37,045 bases of DNA from Xanthobacteraceae bacterium (GTDB lineage Bacteria; Pseudomonadota; Alphaproteobacteria; Rhizobiales; Xanthobacteraceae): assembly GCA_019752575.1 (NCBI GenBank), contig JAIELW010000016.1, positions 1-37,045 of the forward strand, written 5' to 3'. This document shows, one piece after another, positions 22,928-29,589 of this stretch; position 1 is the first letter of the stretch; each line of letters begins with the position of its first letter. A program made the position numbers and the translations under genes. Below the pieces are notes generated by a model, which searched no databases, had not been told where the DNA came from, and worked only from the letters and a program-made list of their open reading frames with translations.

Positions 22928-22956
22928 TTGACGAAAATTTTTCGGCGCGCGCTAAT
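22928..22956 (+). promoter_or_regulatory. Candidate sigma-70 promoter of the lysine-rich protein gene
   Basis: TTGACG (22928-22933), 17 bases, GCTAAT (22951-22956). The predicted start at about 22963 leaves a leader of roughly 34 bases with AAGGGGA (22984-22990) before the ATG at 22997. Confidence 0.5.
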
Positions 22957-22996
22957 GTCCGCCATCCGATTAGCGGCAACGACAAGGGGAACGGAT

Positions 22997-23224
22997 ATGG
23001 CGAAGAAGAAGCGTAAGAAGGCAAAAGCGAAAAAGAAGAAAACCAAAAAGAAAGCCAAGAAGAAAAAGACGAAGCGCAAGAAGGGCCGCCGCACGGTGCT
23101 CTACAGCTCCAAGGGCAAGAAGCTCTACGCGGTTCGCGACGCGAGCGGAAAATTCAAGGACATCCAGTCCTACCAGCGCGCGCACAGCATGGACATCAAG
23201 CGCGACAGCAGCGACGGGAACTGA
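22997..23224 (+). CDS. Very lysine-rich small basic protein
   Basis: A 75-aa protein whose first 30 residues contain 20 lysines. The C-terminal half looks like a small ordered module: RRTVLYSSKGKKLYAVRDAS, then GKFKDIQSYQRAHSMDI. The N-terminal tail resembles histone-H1-like or other nucleic-acid-binding tails, so DNA or RNA binding is a reasonable inference, not shown. A strong Shine-Dalgarno (AAGGGGA) favours this start over an upstream in-frame ATG at 22928, which would fall on the promoter. It has its own promoter and terminator and is therefore a monocistronic gene, probably well expressed. Confidence 0.85.
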   Translation: MAKKKRKKAKAKKKKTKKKAKKKKTKRKKGRRTVLYSSKGKKLYAVRDASGKFKDIQSYQRAHSMDIKRDSSDGN

Positions 23225-23239
23225 GACTTATCGCTACGA

Positions 23240-23268
23240 AACGCCCGCTGATCCAGCGGGCGTTTTTT
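23240..23268 (+). terminator. Rho-independent terminator of the lysine-rich protein gene
   Basis: AACGCCCGCT, loop GATCC, AGCGGGCGTT followed by a run of T, 15 bp after the stop codon. Confidence 0.92.
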
Positions 23269-23280
23269 TGTTTTGCATGT

Positions 23281-23732
23281 CGCTAACCCTCCCCCATGCG
23301 GGGAGGGTCGGCGAGCGCAGCTCGCCGGGGTGGGGGAGCTGTCAGAATCAACAACAGGCGCTCCATTACGCCATCAAGATTTGCGTCTACTTCACTGTTC
23401 CAAAATCGAAGAACGCAAAAATTATGCCGCGTCAAATATTCGTCTCGCGCCATATCCTTCGAGACGAATGCACTCATTCCGTGCTGACCACCATCGACTT
23501 CGATCACCAGTCTCTGATCGAAGCAGACGAAGTCGACAATAAAATTATCGATCGGCGCTTGCCGGCGAAAATGAAATCCGTGCGAGAACCAAAGCGCTCG
23601 CAAACGTCGCCAAAGCTTCCGCTCGTGAGGCGTCAGTTCGTTTCGGAGTTTTCGCGCGACTTCGTTGGCCACACCCCACCCGGCTTCTCGCTGCGCTCGA
23701 AGCCACCCTCCCCGTCGAGGGGAGGGTTAGCG
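23281..23732. mobile_element. Inverted-repeat element (type A) carrying a DUF559 gene
   Basis: The 452-bp element starts CGCTAACCCTCCCC (23281-23294) and ends with its exact reverse complement (23719-23732). Each end continues as the type A hairpin unit also seen at 6008-6141 and 8805-8931, but here about 330 bp with a nuclease-like gene separate the two units. The gene starts in the right arm and stops in the left arm. Nearby GCAT and ATGC flank the ends. Mobility is inferred from the architecture. Confidence 0.65.
23283..23672 (-). CDS. DUF559-domain protein (Vsr/restriction-endonuclease-like fold)
   Basis: A 129-aa protein with the DUF559 pattern: ARKLRNELTPHERKLWRRLRA (about 6-26), FHFRRQAPIDNFIVDFVCFDQRLVIEVDGGQH (about 33-64) and a C-terminal helix with VLRFWNSEV (about 87-95). 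The Asp in IVDFVC and the Glu-x-Asp in IEVDGGQ are the candidate catalytic acidic residues of a PD-(D/E)xK-type or Vsr-like nuclease. The start is a GTG inside the right repeat arm, where GGGTGGGGT could act as ribosome-binding site. The last 18 or so residues and the TAG stop are encoded by the left arm. Activity is not established for the family. Confidence 0.85.
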   Translation of the reverse strand: MANEVARKLRNELTPHERKLWRRLRALWFSHGFHFRRQAPIDNFIVDFVCFDQRLVIEVDGGQHGMSAFVSKDMARDEYLTRHNFCVLRFWNSEVDANLDGVMERLLLILTAPPPRRAALADPPRMGEG

Positions 23733-23761
23733 ATGCCATATTACATTTATCACTGCCGAAT

Positions 23762-24148
23762 TTAAATCGCCGAGAGCTTGTACGCGGTTCCGTAACGCCC
23801 GAAGTCGTAGGACTTCACGTTATTGCGGATGCTACCCTGATACGCCGAAAGCGGCTGCACCACCGTGACCTTCACGACCGCGGTATCGCCGGGCTTCACG
23901 AGGCCGGCATGGACCGCCGCGACCGAAAGCAGCGAGTCCCCGGTATAGATATCCGTGCCCCAGACTTGGCCCTCGGTGTCGCCGCGCACGCGGAAGTAAT
24001 AATTCGCGCCGATGTCGTGCGCGAGCTCCAGCATGTTCGGCGGCGCGTCCGCCGCGAGAAAACCCTGATCCAAGAGCGCGCGAAGCTGCTTCTGCGAAAG
24101 CTCGCCGCGGCGGTCGAAGTAAGTCACCAGTTCCTGCACGACTTTCAT
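23762..24148 (-). CDS. LCCL-domain protein
   Basis: A 128-aa protein with a short N-terminal helical segment (about 1-35: FDRRGELSQKQLRALLDQGFLA, similar to SHOCT-type helices) and a C-terminal LCCL-like domain (about 45-125). The domain includes GQVWGTDIYTGDSLLSVAAVHAG (60-82), VVKVTVVQPLSAYQGS (91-106) and a final NNVKSYDFGRYGTAYKL. The LCCL fold is best known from eukaryotic secreted proteins and is rarer in bacteria. No signal peptide is seen, so it is probably cytoplasmic. The ATG overlaps the stop of the VWA gene by four bases, making it the third coupled gene of the MoxR operon. Confidence 0.85.
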   Translation of the reverse strand: MKVVQELVTYFDRRGELSQKQLRALLDQGFLAADAPPNMLELAHDIGANYYFRVRGDTEGQVWGTDIYTGDSLLSVAAVHAGLVKPGDTAVVKVTVVQPLSAYQGSIRNNVKSYDFGRYGTAYKLSAI

Positions 24149-25401
24149 GCGCGGCCTCCCTGCTGCATGCGGACGATCCGTCCGTAAGGCGGATTGAAGT
24201 TGGAATAGACGTTTGGCGTGACCACCCAGAGCACGTCGTAGGGCATTTCCTCCGGCGGAAAAGCGATGTCGCCGTCGGTAATCACGAGTGCGGCGGTGAC
24301 ACGCGCATCCTCGGCGAGCGCGCGCATGCCGGGGGTAAGATCGCTGCCGCCGAAGCCGCTCACCTGATAGTTTGCGAGCGCTTCGGGCGAGAGCATTTCG
24401 TCGTTCGTCACCTGCGCGTCGCATTGCAGGAGACGGATTTCGTCGACCGACAACTGCTCGCAGAAATCGGCGATTGCGCCGAGCGCGCGCGGAATTTCGC
24501 CGGTCATCGAGCCGGAGGTGTCGAGCACGATATTGAGCATCCAGGATTCGCGCTTGCGGCCCGCGAGCACGACATCGCTGCCGCTCACTTCGCGGCGCGA
24601 GGGGCGCAGATAAGTCCGCTCGCCGGGCGCTACCGACTCGATCCATTTCTGCAGCGCGGCCTCCCACGGCGTCTTGTACATTCCGCGCAGCGCCATCACC
24701 GTTTGCGTGACATCGCCCGACTCGAGCCCGCGGCCTTTCATGGCGCCCATCGCCCGCCCGAGCGCGGCGGATTTCGCCGCTTCGCGTTCGATATTCGCTT
24801 TCTGACGCGACTGCCCGTCGCGGCATTCGGGAAACAGTTCGCGCTCCTTGGCGTCGTCCATGACGTCGCCGGCGTCATCCGCGTTGCGCTGACCTTGTCC
24901 GGACGGGTTGAGCGCGCCGCGTGCGGAAGTTTCCTCTCCGTCCCAAACCTGTGTTTTCGATTTCATCTTGTCGCCGTCCTTGCGCATCTCGATCACGATG
25001 CGCTCGGCGGATTTCTCCTTGGCGCCGGGCATGTCGAGCCCGCCCGCCGGCACATGCGTGAAGCCGAGTTCGGCGCGCAGAATGTCGTTGATGATGTAGT
25101 CGTGCGCGTAATTAAACTCGAGCCGGCCCGATCCCTTGGCGCGGTCGTGCGTGCGCAGCGCGAGATGTAAGAGCTCGTGCGCGAGCACGAAGACGAGTTC
25201 GTTTTCCCGGAGCTTCGCCACGAACTGCCGGTTCGCAACCATGCGGCCCGAGGCGAAGACGCCCATGGTCGGCACGCGGTCGTCGATCGAGCAGCGCACG
25301 GCCGCCGCCAGTCCCGCGAGATGCGGCATCGGCACCGTGACCATGCGAAGCCCGCGCTCGATGCGCGCGAGCGTCTCGTCGGCGGTAGGAACGGGCTTCA
25401 T
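24145..25401 (-). CDS. DUF2201-type metallopeptidase-like protein with VWA-like domain
   Basis: A 418-aa protein. The N-terminal domain (about 1-150) has an HExxH zinc-site motif, HELLH at 75-79, followed by NYAHDYIIND (97-106), as in the DUF2201 putative metallopeptidase family. A charged linker (about 150-240) leads to a C-terminal von Willebrand factor A-like domain (about 285-410) with the MIDAS start DTSGS at 294-298 and later GGSDLTPGMRAL and ITDGD. Such proteins are regularly encoded beside MoxR-type AAA+ ATPases, which are thought to act as chaperones on them. The ATG overlaps the end of the MoxR gene by four bases. Confidence 0.9.
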   Translation of the reverse strand: MKPVPTADETLARIERGLRMVTVPMPHLAGLAAAVRCSIDDRVPTMGVFASGRMVANRQFVAKLRENELVFVLAHELLHLALRTHDRAKGSGRLEFNYAHDYIINDILRAELGFTHVPAGGLDMPGAKEKSAERIVIEMRKDGDKMKSKTQVWDGEETSARGALNPSGQGQRNADDAGDVMDDAKERELFPECRDGQSRQKANIEREAAKSAALGRAMGAMKGRGLESGDVTQTVMALRGMYKTPWEAALQKWIESVAPGERTYLRPSRREVSGSDVVLAGRKRESWMLNIVLDTSGSMTGEIPRALGAIADFCEQLSVDEIRLLQCDAQVTNDEMLSPEALANYQVSGFGGSDLTPGMRALAEDARVTAALVITDGDIAFPPEEMPYDVLWVVTPNVYSNFNPPYGRIVRMQQGGRA

Positions 25402-26432
25402 ATCGCGGTGACTTCCTTCAGGAGCTTCAGCATCGACTTGTCGGCGCCGAGCGCGCCCCATTGCTCGACGAGTTCGGTCATCAGCGTGAGCTGGTTTTCC
25501 GGCGGCAGGCTGCCGAGGAAGCGGTTCACCGTCTTCGGCTTCAGGTGCGCGAGCTTTCCTTCCCGCACGTTCTGGCGGATGCAGTTCAGGATGAACCAGC
25601 GCGCGGCGTCGGTCTTCGGAAGCAGCGCGGAGGATTCGATGTAGTCCTCGATCGGCCGCATCTTGCCGATGGCTTCCTCGGCGAGCGCGCAGAACACGGC
25701 GGCATCTTCCGCGGACAGCCGCCCGAAGGCGAGCGCGCGGCGCGTTTCGTTCGTCAGAATTCCCGACGCTTCCGCCATGTCGAGCGCTTGGCTGAGCAAC
25801 GTCCAGGCACGCGGCGTCGAGAACGGCACCGGCTCGGAAGGAACGGCGCGCATCAAGGCGTCGGGCATGTAGGAGACGAAGGCGCGAACCTCTTCGCGGA
25901 TCGAATTCTTCGCGGCCCAGGCGAGCCATTCGCCGGCGTCCACGCGCAGATGCAGGATCGTGACGCGGTTCACGAGCGCGGAACTCATGGCGCGAACCAG
26001 CGCGCGATCCTGCATGCGATTGCCGGCTGCGACAACCCACGTGCCTTGGGGTAACGCGTGTTCGCCGAGCCGGCGCTCTAACAGAAGGGAGTAGAACGCC
26101 TTCTGCACGTCCGGCGCGCAGGCCGGAAGCTCATCGAGAAAAAGACAGAACGGCTCCGGATTTTCCGGAAGCAGCACGCGCGGCGGGCAGAACACCGAGC
26201 GCTCGCCGATGATGCGCGGGATGCCGGAGACGTCCTCCGGCGCGATCTGGGTGCCGAGCAGCGAGCGGCACGGCAGGCCGGCTTCGGCCGCCGCCTGATA
26301 GACCATCTCGGATTTGCCGACGCCCGGCGGCGAAAGCAGCAGGAAGCTCTGCTCCTGCGCCATGCACTGCACGAGCTTCTTGGCCTGCTTCAGCGTGATC
26401 GTCTCTTCGCGCGGATTGACGGCGGCGTTCAT
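25398..26432 (-). CDS. MoxR-family AAA+ ATPase
   Basis: A 344-aa AAA+ protein. Walker A is SPPGVGKS (34-41), Walker B LFLDEL (97-102), sensor 1 the AAGNR motif near 145, and there is a helical C-terminal lid region (about 230-340). Size and motif order match the MoxR group, whose members remodel or activate partner proteins, often with VWA domains. It is the first gene of a three-gene set in which each start overlaps the preceding stop by four bases (MoxR, DUF2201/VWA, LCCL). A 19-bp dyad with lux-box form lies about 95-115 bp before its start, and a LuxR-type regulator gene lies just beyond it on the same strand. Confidence 0.9.
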   Translation of the reverse strand: MNAAVNPREETITLKQAKKLVQCMAQEQSFLLLSPPGVGKSEMVYQAAAEAGLPCRSLLGTQIAPEDVSGIPRIIGERSVFCPPRVLLPENPEPFCLFLDELPACAPDVQKAFYSLLLERRLGEHALPQGTWVVAAGNRMQDRALVRAMSSALVNRVTILHLRVDAGEWLAWAAKNSIREEVRAFVSYMPDALMRAVPSEPVPFSTPRAWTLLSQALDMAEASGILTNETRRALAFGRLSAEDAAVFCALAEEAIGKMRPIEDYIESSALLPKTDAARWFILNCIRQNVREGKLAHLKPKTVNRFLGSLPPENQLTLMTELVEQWGALGADKSMLKLLKEVTAI

Positions 26433-26527
26433 GGATGGCGCTCCCCCGGCCCGGAATCGGGCGATTGCGCCATCTAGGAAGGGCTTTGCGGCAGCGCTAG
26501 TGCGGCGCGCGAAGATTCATGCGCTGG

Positions 26528-26546
26528 TTGTACCCCATAAGTACAA
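26528..26546 (-). promoter_or_regulatory. Lux-box-like inverted repeat upstream of the MoxR operon
   Basis: TTGTAC, seven bases (CCCATAA), GTACAA: a perfect 19-bp dyad in the 163-bp gap between the LuxR gene end (26596) and the MoxR start (26432). Size and symmetry fit LuxR-type operators of 18-20 bp. A T-run on one side (ATTTTT, 26548-26553) also allows a weak terminator reading. The assignment is inference. Confidence 0.45.
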
Positions 26547-26595
26547 AATTTTTCCCCACAACCGGGCGTGGCGGCCGGCCGCGCGCAAGGCCGGC

Positions 26596-27321
26596 TCAGA
26601 TGATCCGGGCGCGGAGCGCCTTTGCGACCGCCGCGGTGCGCGACGAGACGCCCAGCTTGCGGCAGGCGCTCGCGACATGGGTAATCACGGTATTGGCGCT
26701 GATACCGAGAACGTCCGCGATTTCGTTCGTGGTCTTGTCCTCGCTGGACCACTTGAGCACCTCGCGCTCCCGCGGCGAGAGCGGATTGGCTTGGCGCGAC
26801 AGCGCTGTTTTCAAGCCAATAAGCTCGCTCACGCGGGTCTGCGCATAGAGCGAGATCAGGCAAAGTGCCGCGCGGTTCTCCTGCGAGAGCTCGACGCGAT
26901 CTCCCGCGAAGCCCACGGCCACCGGCCCTTGCGGCGTATGCGTGGGAACGCAGAACCCCGCCACCAGGCCATGCTCGGCGGCTTCGTTCATCATCCGCGC
27001 TGTCCTTTCGCCCGCTTCGGGCAGGAAGGATTGCGTGGTCCACTCGAACGGACGGAAGAGCGTGCTGGCCCGTTTCAATATCGGATCCACGTCGTGATAG
27101 TTCTGCGCGAGATAGTGCTCGAGCCAACCCGGCGGAAAATCCTGCGAGAAGATTCCTTGCTCGAACGGAACGCCCGGGTTCGGAAACGCGACGATCGCGC
27201 AGGCTTTAAAGCCGAACTGATTGGCGGCTTGCACAAGCGCCGCGGTGAGCTGCGCCGGCGTATTTGTGCGATCAATGACGTCGAACTGATCGAACGCGAA
27301 GTTCAAGTTTGGGCGTTTCAT
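26596..27321 (-). CDS. LuxR-family regulator with autoinducer-binding domain (paralogue 1)
   Basis: A 241-aa transcription factor. The N-terminal autoinducer-binding domain (about 10-165) keeps the residues that line the acyl-homoserine-lactone pocket in TraR/LuxR proteins: Trp66, Tyr70, Asp79 with Pro80, and Trp94. The C-terminal LuxR-type HTH (about 176-241) reads LSPREREVLKWSSEDKTTNE and ISANTVITHVASACRKLG. No luxI-type synthase gene is in the window, so it is a solo here. It is paralogous to the gene at 28646-29377, with these pocket residues at identical positions. It lies upstream of the MoxR operon on the same strand, with a lux-box-like dyad between. Confidence 0.93.
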   Translation of the reverse strand: MKRPNLNFAFDQFDVIDRTNTPAQLTAALVQAANQFGFKACAIVAFPNPGVPFEQGIFSQDFPPGWLEHYLAQNYHDVDPILKRASTLFRPFEWTTQSFLPEAGERTARMMNEAAEHGLVAGFCVPTHTPQGPVAVGFAGDRVELSQENRAALCLISLYAQTRVSELIGLKTALSRQANPLSPREREVLKWSSEDKTTNEIADVLGISANTVITHVASACRKLGVSSRTAAVAKALRARII

Positions 27322-27555
27322 TGTCTCTGGCAGACGCGAACTTTCGAAAACGACCGGCGAAAATTCACACCCCGGTCACGCGAATCGTAACCGATACTGC
27401 CATACAACCTGAAATAGGCCTCGCGGGGAACTGCTCGCGGCTGCAGCAAAGTACGCCGGTGACAAGGCGCCCCGCAGCGTGACAGGCTTCGTCACAAAGC
27501 AGAAGCCGCCAACGGCCGTTCCAGAAGGCAAGCCGGATTTCATCAGGAGGAACCC

Positions 27556-28341
27556 ATGACTCCGAACCGCCGTGACATCTTTAAAGGCGCAGCCGTTGCG
27601 GGCGCAGGCCTCGCGCTTGCGGGCACGACGCCCGCGCAAGCCCAGATCAAAACCCCGTTTCAGGTTTCCGCGACCTACATTCCGATTGCGAATTCGGACG
27701 AGCGCTTTCAGGTCCGCCGCATCTACTGCATCGGCCGCAATTACGCGGCGCATGCGCGCGAGATGGGTTCCGATCCGACCCGCGAGCCGCCGTTCTTTTT
27801 CCAGAAGCCGACCGACGCGATCCAGAACGTGCCGGTGAAGACGGTCGCGGACCATCCTTATCCGTCGCTCACCAAGAATTATCATTACGAAGTCGAACTG
27901 GTCGCCGCGCTGAAATCGGGCGGCACCAACATCCCCGCCGAGAAGGCGCTCGATCATGTGTTCGGCTACGCGGTCGGTCTCGACATGACGCGGCGCGACC
28001 TGCAGCGCAAACTCGGCGACGAGAAGAAACCGTGGGAGATCGGCAAAAGCTTCGACAAATCGGCGCCGATCGGCCCGATCCACAAGGTCGAACAGGTCGG
28101 CCACTTCCAGAAGGGCGCGATCTCGCTCGCGGTGAACGACCAGGTGAAGCAGAACTCGAATCTCACGCACATGATCTGGTCGGTTGCCGAGCAGATCGCG
28201 CAGCTCTCCACCGCGTTCGAACTCGCCGCCGGCGACATCATCTATTCCGGCACGCCGGAGAATGTCGGCCCGGTCGTGAAGGGCGACGTGATCCTGTGCA
28301 AGATCGAAGGTCTGCCGGATATGTCGGTGAAGATCGTTTGA
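27556..28341 (+). CDS. Fumarylacetoacetate-hydrolase-family protein with Tat-like signal
   Basis: A 261-aa protein in two parts. Residues 1-30 look like a twin-arginine signal peptide: NRRDIFK (4-10), a hydrophobic alanine/glycine/leucine stretch, and a PAQAQ end. The rest is the FAH fold: IYCIGRNYAAHAREM (57-71), the metal-binding acidic set Glu112 and Glu114 (YEVEL) and Asp143 (GLDMTRRD), and the C-terminal IIYSGTPENVGPVVKGD. Relatives hydrolyse carbon-carbon bonds in diketo acids or decarboxylate or tautomerise oxaloacetate-like acids, usually in the cytoplasm. A strong AGGAGG precedes the ATG by five bases, which confirms the start and so the signal. It sits between two LuxR paralogues and ends at a terminator. 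Confidence 0.9.
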   Translation: MTPNRRDIFKGAAVAGAGLALAGTTPAQAQIKTPFQVSATYIPIANSDERFQVRRIYCIGRNYAAHAREMGSDPTREPPFFFQKPTDAIQNVPVKTVADHPYPSLTKNYHYEVELVAALKSGGTNIPAEKALDHVFGYAVGLDMTRRDLQRKLGDEKKPWEIGKSFDKSAPIGPIHKVEQVGHFQKGAISLAVNDQVKQNSNLTHMIWSVAEQIAQLSTAFELAAGDIIYSGTPENVGPVVKGDVILCKIEGLPDMSVKIV

Positions 28342-28347
28342 AGAATT

Positions 28348-28387
28348 CGCGCCGCGCGGCCTGAAAGCTCGCGCGGCGCGTGTTTTT
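28348..28387 (+). terminator. Rho-independent terminator of the FAH-family gene
   Basis: A perfect 10-bp stem, CGCGCCGCGC (28348-28357) with GCGCGGCGCG (28371-28380), a 13-base loop, then TGTTTTT. The T-run overlaps the stop codon of the convergent small gene. Confidence 0.85.
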
Positions 28388-28577
28388 AAATATCTTCCGC
28401 AGGCCGGTTTGCGGCATTCGGCGTTTCGCCTTTCGTTGTGTGCTCGCGGCAGTACTCCGCCCAAGCCTCCCAGCCCTGCGCCAATGCAAGCAGCTTCTGC
28501 CTGCGCTCGTTGTCGTTCTCCTTCTTCGCGCGAAGGCGAAGCGCGATCGCGCGCTCGATGGCGTCCTGATAGTTCAT
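28386..28577 (-). CDS. Small helical hypothetical protein
   Basis: A 63-aa protein, mostly helical, with basic and acidic heptad-like residues: AIERAIALRLRAKKENDNER, then LLALAQGWEAWAEYCREH, and a polar tail. Short proteins of this pattern (a helix hairpin with an LAQxWE motif) are frequent in Bradyrhizobium-type genomes; their function is unknown. It is convergent with the FAH-family gene, sharing the terminator T-run, and lies downstream of the second LuxR gene with a 68-bp gap. Confidence 0.6.
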   Translation of the reverse strand: MNYQDAIERAIALRLRAKKENDNERRQKLLALAQGWEAWAEYCREHTTKGETPNAANRPAEDI

Positions 28578-28645
28578 GGAGATCCCGGCGAATCTGGTTT
28601 TGCGCGAACACTCTCCGAACGGACCGCGCCCGCCAATCCCTGAAA

Positions 28646-29377
28646 CTAGGGAGCCACCCTGATCAGCCCGGCGTGGACGGCTTTCGCAACGGCCGCGGTG
28701 CGCGAGCGCGTGCCGAGCTTGCGGCAGGCGCCGCCGATGTGGGTCAGCACGGTATGCGTGCTGATGCCCAATGTTTTTGCGATGGCGTCGCTGGTCTTAC
28801 CTTCCGCGCACCACTGCAATACCTCCAGTTGACGCGGCGAGAGCTTCAAAACCTCCGCGACAACTTTCAATTTGCCGGCGAGAAGTTCGGTCGCACGGAA
28901 TTGTGCATAGATCGCAATAAGATGCAGCAGACCTTTGTCTTCGCGCGACATTTCGCTGCGCTCGCCGCCGAAGGTAACGTTGATCGGGCCAAACGGCGTC
29001 ATCGCCGGCACGCAAAACCCAGCGGAGAAACCGAAGTCCGCAGCCTCGTTCATCACTTGCGCCGCCTTCGATTTCTTTTCGTAACGCGCCTCGGACCACT
29101 CGAACGGACGCAGCGACGTTCTCGAGTGGCGGAACACGGGATCGGCGTCGATATAATTTTGTGACATGTAGTGCTCGAACCAGCCATCCGGCCAGCGATG
29201 CTCGAGCACCCGCTGATCGAAAGGGATGTCGGGATGCGGGAACGCGGCAATCGCGGTGGCTTCGAAGCCAAATTCCGCGGCGGCTTTGGCGAGTGTCGCG
29301 ATCAATTCGTCTGGCGTCTGCGCTGCGTTGATACGCTCGATCCAATCGAAGGCGGCGTTTAGTCGCGAACCTGTCAT
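28646..29377 (-). CDS. LuxR-family regulator with autoinducer-binding domain (paralogue 2)
   Basis: A 243-aa regulator with the same layout as the gene at 26596-27321. The autoinducer-binding domain (about 10-165) again has Trp66, Tyr70, Asp79-Pro80 and Trp94, and the HTH (about 178-243) reads LSPRQLEVLQWCAEGKTSDA and ISTHTVLTHIGGACRKLG. The RKLG(T/V)xSRTAAVAKA end is shared by both. No synthase gene is nearby. Similarity along the whole length points to duplication, with the FAH-family gene and a small gene now between the copies. It may sense an exogenous or plant-derived signal, as many solos do; the ligand is unknown. Confidence 0.93.
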   Translation of the reverse strand: MTGSRLNAAFDWIERINAAQTPDELIATLAKAAAEFGFEATAIAAFPHPDIPFDQRVLEHRWPDGWFEHYMSQNYIDADPVFRHSRTSLRPFEWSEARYEKKSKAAQVMNEAADFGFSAGFCVPAMTPFGPINVTFGGERSEMSREDKGLLHLIAIYAQFRATELLAGKLKVVAEVLKLSPRQLEVLQWCAEGKTSDAIAKTLGISTHTVLTHIGGACRKLGTRSRTAAVAKAVHAGLIRVAP

Positions 29378-29451
29378 GCTCCCAAACTCAAAATAGAGAT
29401 TGTGCGGGTTCGCGCGGCGGCTTGCAAATCTACGAGCCGATTAGGTGGGGA

Positions 29452-29526
29452 TGGCGCTCCCTACGGGAATCGAACCCGTGTTTCAGCCTTGAGAGGGCCG
29501 CGTCCTAACCGCTAGACGAAGGGAGC
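29452..29526 (-). tRNA. tRNA-Glu (anticodon CUC)
   Basis: 75 nt including an encoded CCA. On the minus strand the acceptor stem GCTCCCT pairs with AGGGAGC. The D-arm GTCTAGCGGTTAGGAC is typical of tRNA-Glu. The anticodon loop CTCTCAA between CGGCC and GGCTG gives CUC, and the T-arm contains GGTTCGAT. It reads codon GAG. It lies downstream of the DMT transporter operon on the same strand. Confidence 0.96.
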
Positions 29527-29589
29527 GTTGGAATTGTTCTAGCAGCGCGCGGGCCGCACGAGCAAGCGGCAATACATTACCTCTCTTCT

